A stretch of 11,358 nucleotides of DNA, from the NCBI GenBank assembly GCA_964354135.1, contig CAYGZA010000226.1, positions 1 to 11,358 on the forward strand. Reading direction: 5' to 3'. The stretch's first letter is position 1; every line of letters begins with the position of its first letter. Of the stretch, positions 7,848-11,358 are shown one piece after another. The translations under genes were made by a program, and so were the position numbers. This DNA is from CAYGZA01 sp964354135 (GTDB lineage: Bacteria > Planctomycetota > Planctomycetia > Pirellulales > Thermoguttaceae). Under the pieces are notes generated by a model, which did no database searches, was not told where the DNA came from, and was given only the letters and a program-made list of their open reading frames with translations.

Positions 7848-8405
7848 CTAGTCCTTTTGCGGCTGGTCGAACATGCGGCGGACCTCGTCCTTCCCCTCGA
7901 TCTCGGCCGGGAGGAATCGCAATTTGCCCTTCTTGAGCATTTCCCAGGCGAGCCCGACGTCCGAGAACAGGTCCAGGGTGGCCAACTTGTAGCGGACCAC
8001 CATCCCCAGCTCGAACACCCGGCCGTGGCGGCGGATGGAATCGAGCATCGCCTGGTGGAACTTGACGACCTTCTCTTCCGCCTTGGCGGCGGGAACGCCC
8101 GACCGGCGGCTTAACTGCCGGAGCGCGTCCATCAAGTGGGCGATGTCGATGTCGTTCGGGCATCGCGTCGTGCAGGTCTGGCACGCGGCGCAGACCCAAA
8201 TCGTCCTGGACCTCAGAACCTCGTCCTCCAGCCCGAGCTGGACCATCCGCATCACCTGGTTGGGCATCACGTCCATCGCGAAGGCCAGCGGGCAGCCATT
8301 GGTACACTTGCGGCACTGGTAGCAGCGGGAGACGCTCGCTCCGCTGCGGGTCTCCACCACCTCCAAAAAGACCGAACTGGGCTGGATAAGAGAGGTCTCG
8401 GGCAT
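7848..8405 (-). CDS. hdrC: Heterodisulfide reductase-like subunit C (HdrC)
   Basis: A 185-aa ferredoxin-like protein with two classical [4Fe-4S] sites (C28, C31, C34, C38 and C72, C75, C78, C82), the HdrC fold. It should carry electrons between HdrA and the catalytic HdrB. It is soluble: no transmembrane helices of the HdrE/DsrM type are fused to it. I chose the ATG at 8405; a TTG in frame at 8411 would add two residues, and neither has a strong ribosome site. It is the first gene of the hdrCBA-mvhD-metVF block and is separated from hdrB by only 4 nt. The operon promoter should lie upstream, in the disrupted stretch 8406-8658 or further back before folD/fhs. Confidence 0.93.
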   Translation of the reverse strand: MPETSLIQPSSVFLEVVETRSGASVSRCYQCRKCTNGCPLAFAMDVMPNQVMRMVQLGLEDEVLRSRTIWVCAACQTCTTRCPNDIDIAHLMDALRQLSRRSGVPAAKAEEKVVKFHQAMLDSIRRHGRVFELGMVVRYKLATLDLFSDVGLAWEMLKKGKLRFLPAEIEGKDEVRRMFDQPQKD

Positions 8406-8658
8406 CGGCAAACCGACCGACTACTGGGTCAATGATTGCGTTGCGCGACGGGGCGCGTACCCCCTGCGCTGAGCGCACCATGCACACTCACGCTAACCTA
8501 TTCTATGCGGCATTCCTTGGGAGGTACAGGAAGGGATGGCGTGCGCCGGAGTGCTTGCCCCCGTCTCGGGCTGGCCCTACGCTGCCTGGCGGCGTTTACG
8601 GCAACGCGGGCTTCCGAAACTCGCGGGCGACGGCCATTATTGTCGGCGTTTGCTTCGT
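8406..8658. other. Non-coding leader region upstream of hdrC
   Basis: No gene is recognised. A TAGAAT box on the minus strand (8500-8505) could be a -10 element giving a leader of about 90 nt before hdrC. The hexamer at the proper -35 distance is poor, so I do not call a promoter. Plus-strand frames crossing this stretch run antisense into the Uma2 gene and look like artefacts. Confidence 0.4.
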
Positions 8659-8748
8659 TTATTGCCGGGTAAGCCTCGCGGCTTGGAGGGTGTTCTTCAT
8701 GAGCATGGTGATCGTCATCGGGCCGACGCCGCCGGTGACGGGGTCAGC
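8659..8748 (-). pseudogene. 3' remnant of a second folD
   Basis: About 30 codons ending in TAA encode the C-terminal signature of FolD: GGVGPMTITMLMKNT, then an Ala-Ala-Arg-Leu tail. Over 24 aligned codons, 19 residues and 58 of 72 nucleotides match the end of the intact folD at 10085, with a 22-nt exact core (8714-8735 and 10137-10158). Upstream of the signature the frame shows no FolD similarity and runs into the end of the Uma2 gene, so the catalytic and NADP-binding parts are gone. The divergence means it is not a fresh copy of the neighbouring folD. It could be the tail of the original operon folD, left behind when the accessory block arrived, or the relic of an older tandem duplicate. 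Confidence 0.8.
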
Positions 8749-8782
8749 GCTGCCAAGGAACCGTTCATCCCACGTAAGGTCG

Positions 8783-9337
8783 TCATATCCCGGCGAAGAT
8801 GTCGCCGACGCGGCACTGGAACCCGGGCAGCACGTCCTGACCATCGAGCGAGTCCTTCTCGGTAAGGACCTTGATGTCGGTCGCAGAGCGGTACACGGTG
8901 ACCGTGCGCCACCTGGGGTTGACCACCCACACCATCACCGCGCCCGCATCGAGCCATGCCTTGACCTTCTCATCGATCTCGCCCGAGGTGTCGCCCGGGG
9001 ATACGACTTCTACCGCAAGATCCGGCGCCCCGAGCCAGAAGGCCTCCTGCGGCTGGTCGGGCGGAAAACGATCCTTGCGAATGAACGCTATGTCCGGCGC
9101 ACGTACGGTATCCGGGTCGCGAGTGAGCAGGAAGCCCGTATCGCCCGAGAGCACCCGCCCTAGTTGCTTCTCTTCCGCGTAGTGCCCCAACAACGAATGG
9201 AGCTTACCACCCACACTACCATGTTTCCAACCAGCGGGCGTCATCTTTCTCAGCTCTCCCGCGACCAACTCGTAGCGGTAACCGTCATCCGGCATCCGCA
9301 AGAGTCGATCGGCCGTCGTGTACGTTGTGGTACTCAT
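8783..9337 (-). CDS. Uma2-family (DUF820) putative nuclease
   Basis: A 184-aa protein of the Uma2 family, which has a PD-(D/E)XK restriction-endonuclease-like fold and is found in many copies in cyanobacteria, planctomycetes and Chloroflexi. Family landmarks are the N-terminal ELVAGEL segment (23-29), the catalytic-type Asp in APDIAF (D82), the LAVEVVSP strand with E110, the following Lys-containing helix (K125), and the AGAVMVWVVNP strand. Length is normal for the family. The ATG at 9337 overlaps the stop of a tiny upstream ORF as ATGA and is preceded by AAGGTG 5 nt away. Its cellular role is unknown; the family is often treated as accessory or mobile. It has no evident link to folate or Hdr chemistry and lies in the block that separates folD from hdrC. 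Confidence 0.9.
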   Translation of the reverse strand: MSTTTYTTADRLLRMPDDGYRYELVAGELRKMTPAGWKHGSVGGKLHSLLGHYAEEKQLGRVLSGDTGFLLTRDPDTVRAPDIAFIRKDRFPPDQPQEAFWLGAPDLAVEVVSPGDTSGEIDEKVKAWLDAGAVMVWVVNPRWRTVTVYRSATDIKVLTEKDSLDGQDVLPGFQCRVGDIFAGI

Positions 9338-9450
9338 GACCGCACCTTATCGTCGCCATGACTCTGCCATCTGTAGCGAATCCCACCCGCTTGTAGAGCA
9401 ACGATTTCGAGGGCGAATTCGCGGATCTTCTGGACGCTCAGTTTTGCCAT
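9334..9450 (-). CDS. Tiny ORF translationally coupled to the Uma2 gene
   Basis: A 38-codon frame starts at ATG 9450 and ends in a TGA that overlaps the Uma2 start codon (ATGA). It reads MAKLSVQKIREFALEI, then a Gly-Gly-Ile-Arg-Tyr segment and a charged end. The first half looks like a short amphipathic helix, as at the start of small winged-helix domains, but this is only an impression. I recognise no family. The ribosome site is weak (a GGGG run 6 nt upstream). The exact overlap is the main support. It may be a real leader peptide or the truncated start of a larger gene. Confidence 0.4.
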   Translation of the reverse strand: MAKLSVQKIREFALEIVALQAGGIRYRWQSHGDDKVRS

Positions 9451-9491
9451 CGTGTACCCCGGCAGGAGATCTTACGCCCAGCGTGCCCAGT

Positions 9492-9746
9492 TTACGGAAC
9501 GCGCCACAGATGGAGAACCGAAACGACGCGATCCTCCTCCGAAACATCGAAGAACGCCCCCACGGGGTGAATGAACATGACCCTCGTTGCCCCGCTCCGC
9601 GACTCTCCCTGTTCCTCAGGCTTGGCGGCGAGCAAACGGTCGATTCCGTTCGCCGCGACAGTGACCGCACTGCGATCCGCGGCGTCCAACCACATCTGCG
9701 CCAGTTCTTCCTCGGCTGCCGCTTTCCAGACGACCGTGTACTTCAC
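9492..9746 (-). CDS. RelE/ParE-family toxin
   Basis: An 84-aa protein (KYTVVWKAAAEEEL at the N-terminus, RVMFIHPVGAFFDV and VVSVLHLWRV at the C-terminus) with the layout of RelE/ParE toxins: a short strand, two helices, then a beta-sheet. It is expected either to cleave mRNA at the ribosome or to poison gyrase; the sequence alone does not decide which. I chose the GTG at 9746, which overlaps the antitoxin stop as GTGA and gives the usual family N-terminus. A TTG at 9767 would add seven residues without support. It lies directly downstream of its antitoxin in the same transcript. Confidence 0.8.
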   Translation of the reverse strand: MKYTVVWKAAAEEELAQMWLDAADRSAVTVAANGIDRLLAAKPEEQGESRSGATRVMFIHPVGAFFDVSEEDRVVSVLHLWRVP

Positions 9747-9979
9747 GACTGTTGCAGGCGCGACCAAATCTCGGCAAGAGTCCGGCCTCCTGGTTGTCGC
9801 CGGCGCCGCTCCAATTCCTCATCCGTGATCTGGGCATTTGCCCAATCATAGAGCAGGCGACGGTACAACTCCTCCGAAAGGAAGTGCCCCACCTTCCGGC
9901 CGGATTCGTCGCACAGCTCCACCTCGTCCAGATTGCGCAGTTTCGAGCGCACGGCTTCGTCGACGACTACCCTGTTCAT
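9743..9979 (-). CDS. Antitoxin partner of the RelE/ParE toxin
   Basis: A 78-aa protein immediately upstream of and overlapping the toxin. The N-terminal half (VVVDEAVRSKLRNLDEVELCDESGR) resembles a small planctomycete antitoxin type that I recognise from context but cannot assign to a named family. The C-terminal half is strongly charged (DEELERRRR) and ends in GGRTLAEIWSRL, the sort of flexible helix that wraps a toxin. It probably neutralises the toxin and represses its own promoter. Its ATG at 9979 has a GAGGG site about 10 nt upstream, and a good sigma70-like promoter lies about 50 nt before it. Confidence 0.75.
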   Translation of the reverse strand: MNRVVVDEAVRSKLRNLDEVELCDESGRKVGHFLSEELYRRLLYDWANAQITDEELERRRRQPGGRTLAEIWSRLQQS

Positions 9980-10030
9980 CCCATCGATGCCCTCATGAGA
10001 AACCGCACCGACAACCTCTTTATCGCATTC

Positions 10031-10060
10031 ATTCTACTGCTACGGGATCTCCTCCGTCAA
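10031..10060 (-). promoter_or_regulatory. Sigma70-like promoter of the toxin-antitoxin pair
   Basis: On the minus strand TTGACG (10060-10055) and TAGAAT (10036-10031) are separated by 18 nt; each differs from consensus at one base. Transcription would start near 10024, about 45 nt before the antitoxin ATG. It lies just beyond the folD stop and would also feed the Uma2 gene and hdrC by read-through. Confidence 0.55.
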
Positions 10061-10084
10061 TCACGACGACACAAGAAGCAGGAC

Positions 10085-10963
10085 TCATAGCCTGAGCTTA
10101 GCCGCCCGCACGGTATTCTTCAACAGCATCGTGATGGTCATCGGGCCGACGCCGCCGGGGACGGGCGTGATCTTGCCGGCGACCTCTTTGACGCCGTCGA
10201 AATCCACGTCGCCCACGAGCTTCGCCTTGCCCGACTCGGAAAACCCGATGCGGTTCACACCCACGTCGATCACCGTGGCCCCGGGCTTGACCATGTCGGC
10301 CGTGATGGCTTTGGGTTTGCCGGCCGCAACGACGAGGATGTCGGCCTTGCGGGTATGCGCCGCCATGTCGCGCGTCCGCGTGTGGCAGACGGTGACGGTG
10401 GCGTTGGCGCCGGCCTTCTTTTGGAGCATCATGATGGCGATCGGCTTGCCGACGATGTTGCTGCGGCCCACGACGACCAGCTCGGCCCCGTCGGTCGGCG
10501 TTCCGGAGCGGATGATCAGCTCCTGAATCCCGGCCGGAGTGCAGGGCGGGAACCGCTCTTCGCCGATCACGAGCCGGCCGACGTTCACCGGGTGGAAGCC
10601 GTCGACGTCCTTGTCCGGATCGATCGCGAAGAGCACCTTGCTCTCGTCGATGTGCTTCGGCAGGGGGAGCTGGACCAGAATGCCGTGGACCTCGTCGTTC
10701 CGGTTCAGGTCGTCCACCAGCTTCAGCAGGGCTTCCTCGCTGGTATCGGCCGGCAGGCTGAACTGGAACGACTTCATGCCCAGCTCCTCGCAGGCCTTCC
10801 CCTTGGCGGTCACATAGGAGACCGAGGCCGGGTTCTCGCCCACCAGCACCGTGGCCAGGCCGGGCACGACGCCATGCACCTGCCTGAGCTCGGTGACTTC
10901 TTTGCTCAGCTCGGCGCGGATTCCCGCAGCCACGTCTTTTCCACTGATGATCTGTGCCGGCAT
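10085..10963 (-). CDS. folD: Bifunctional methylene-THF dehydrogenase / methenyl-THF cyclohydrolase FolD
   Basis: A 292-aa cytosolic enzyme that converts 10-formyl-THF to 5,10-methenyl-THF and reduces it to methylene-THF, the step between Fhs and MetF. The catalytic Tyr50 and Lys54 of the YxxxK motif are present (YVTAK), as are QLPLP and DVDGFHP for folate binding, the GRSNIVGKP nucleotide-binding loop, and the PVPGGVGPMT signature near the C-terminus. Length is normal and nothing seems missing. The ATG at 10963 has an AAGGAG site 5 nt upstream. It lies 91 nt downstream of fhs and is probably co-transcribed with it. The block of accessory genes after it separates it from hdrC. A second, broken folD tail lies at 8659. 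Confidence 0.97.
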   Translation of the reverse strand: MPAQIISGKDVAAGIRAELSKEVTELRQVHGVVPGLATVLVGENPASVSYVTAKGKACEELGMKSFQFSLPADTSEEALLKLVDDLNRNDEVHGILVQLPLPKHIDESKVLFAIDPDKDVDGFHPVNVGRLVIGEERFPPCTPAGIQELIIRSGTPTDGAELVVVGRSNIVGKPIAIMMLQKKAGANATVTVCHTRTRDMAAHTRKADILVVAAGKPKAITADMVKPGATVIDVGVNRIGFSESGKAKLVGDVDFDGVKEVAGKITPVPGGVGPMTITMLLKNTVRAAKLRL

Positions 10964-11054
10964 AGGAGCTCCTTGGTTGCGATCCTCTTGGGAATCGGTT
11001 GTGCGCGTTGCCGCCGTCTATGGCGCCTCGCCCTCCCGGAAGACGCAACGCCGT
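10964..11054. other. fhs-folD spacer
   Basis: A 91-bp gap with the folD ribosome site (AAGGAG at 10969-10974, minus strand). I see no strong hairpin or promoter, which fits co-transcription of fhs and folD. Confidence 0.4.
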
Positions 11055-11358
11055 TCAGAACACTCCCTTGACCTTCCCTGTGTTCACGTCCACGTCGATC
11101 CGGCGGTAGGCCGGGTCGGAGCCCGTTCCCGGCATCAGGGAGATGTTCCCCGCTACCGGGCAGATGAACTTGGCCCCGCCGTAGATCAAGAAGTCGCGGA
11201 TCGGGAGGGTCCATCCCTTCGGGACGCCCTTCCGCGTCGGATCGTGGCTGAGGCTCAAGTGGGTCTTGACCATCATGGTGGCAAAGTCCCGGAACTTGGG
11301 ATCGGCCTCGAACCGCTTCGCCTTGGCTTCCGCCTCGGGCGTGTAGGAGACGCCGTCG
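11055..11358 (-). CDS. fhs: Formate-tetrahydrofolate ligase, C-terminal part (cut by window edge)
   Basis: About 100 codons of the C-terminus of Fhs (10-formyl-THF synthetase), which joins formate to THF at the cost of ATP, the entry step of the methyl branch. The reading frame is open to the window edge (frame with codon ending at 11357). Recognisable family blocks are YTPEAEAKAKRF, KTHLSLSHDP, the GWTLPIRDF strand, and the terminal ISLMPGTGSDPAYRRIDVD with a short KGVF end. The N-terminal ATP-binding part lies outside the window. It is upstream of folD on the same strand, so formate activation and the next reductions are in one transcription unit. Confidence 0.93.
   Translation of the reverse strand, partial: DGVSYTPEAEAKAKRFEADPKFRDFATMMVKTHLSLSHDPTRKGVPKGWTLPIRDFLIYGGAKFICPVAGNISLMPGTGSDPAYRRIDVDVNTGKVKGVF

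Noticed and set aside
8500..8529. A TAGAAT box on the minus strand as promoter of hdrC
   Set aside because: The hexamer at -35 distance matches poorly and there is no extended -10. It remains possible but is not supported.
8432..9163. A 243-codon plus-strand frame across the region upstream of hdrC
   Set aside because: It is antisense to the folD remnant and the Uma2 gene. Its only familiar pieces are mirror translations of these, and it has no ribosome site I would trust.

Overview
This GC-rich window carries, almost entirely on the minus strand, the methyl branch of a Wood-Ljungdahl-type (reductive acetyl-CoA) pathway. In transcription order (high to low coordinates) it reads: the 3' end of formate-tetrahydrofolate ligase (fhs), methylene-THF dehydrogenase/cyclohydrolase (folD), a short accessory block, then hdrC-hdrB-hdrA-mvhD-metV-metF. 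The last six genes have the content and order of the acetogen (Moorella-type) cluster in which methylene-THF reductase MetFV is joined to a heterodisulfide-reductase-like HdrABC-MvhD electron-transfer unit. Formate activation (Fhs), cyclisation and reduction to methylene-THF (FolD), and reduction to methyl-THF (MetF/MetV) are therefore encoded together.

Layout: 1-204 has no gene and holds a small hairpin. 205-2344 is metF, metV and mvhD, tightly packed. 2341-6876 is a giant hdrA (1511 aa). It is built from two HdrA modules, and the first is split by a complete GltD-like NAD(P)H/FAD oxidoreductase module. 6877-6991 is an intra-operon spacer with two perfect palindromes. 6992-8405 is hdrB and hdrC. 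8406-8782 has no intact gene but contains the diverged tail of a second folD. 8783-9979 is accessory: a Uma2-family nuclease, a tiny coupled ORF and a type II toxin-antitoxin pair with its own sigma70-like promoter. 10085-10963 is the intact folD, and 11055 to the window end is the C-terminus of Fhs.

The likely flow of work is that NAD(P)H enters through the GltD-like part of HdrA and electrons pass through flavins and Fe-S clusters of HdrA. They then go via MvhD/MetV to MetF, and possibly to HdrBC and an unknown second acceptor (flavin-based bifurcation is inferred, not shown). No hydrogenase or formate dehydrogenase gene is present in the window.

The organism is a GC-rich bacterium. The interspersed palindrome, the Uma2 gene and the antitoxin style suggest a Planctomycetota/PVC-like genome with a Wood-Ljungdahl pathway, but this placement is an inference. 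The two most notable points are the architecture of HdrA and the duplicated folD tail that brackets the accessory block, as if the block had been inserted into an ancestral fhs-folD-hdrCBA-mvhD-metVF operon.
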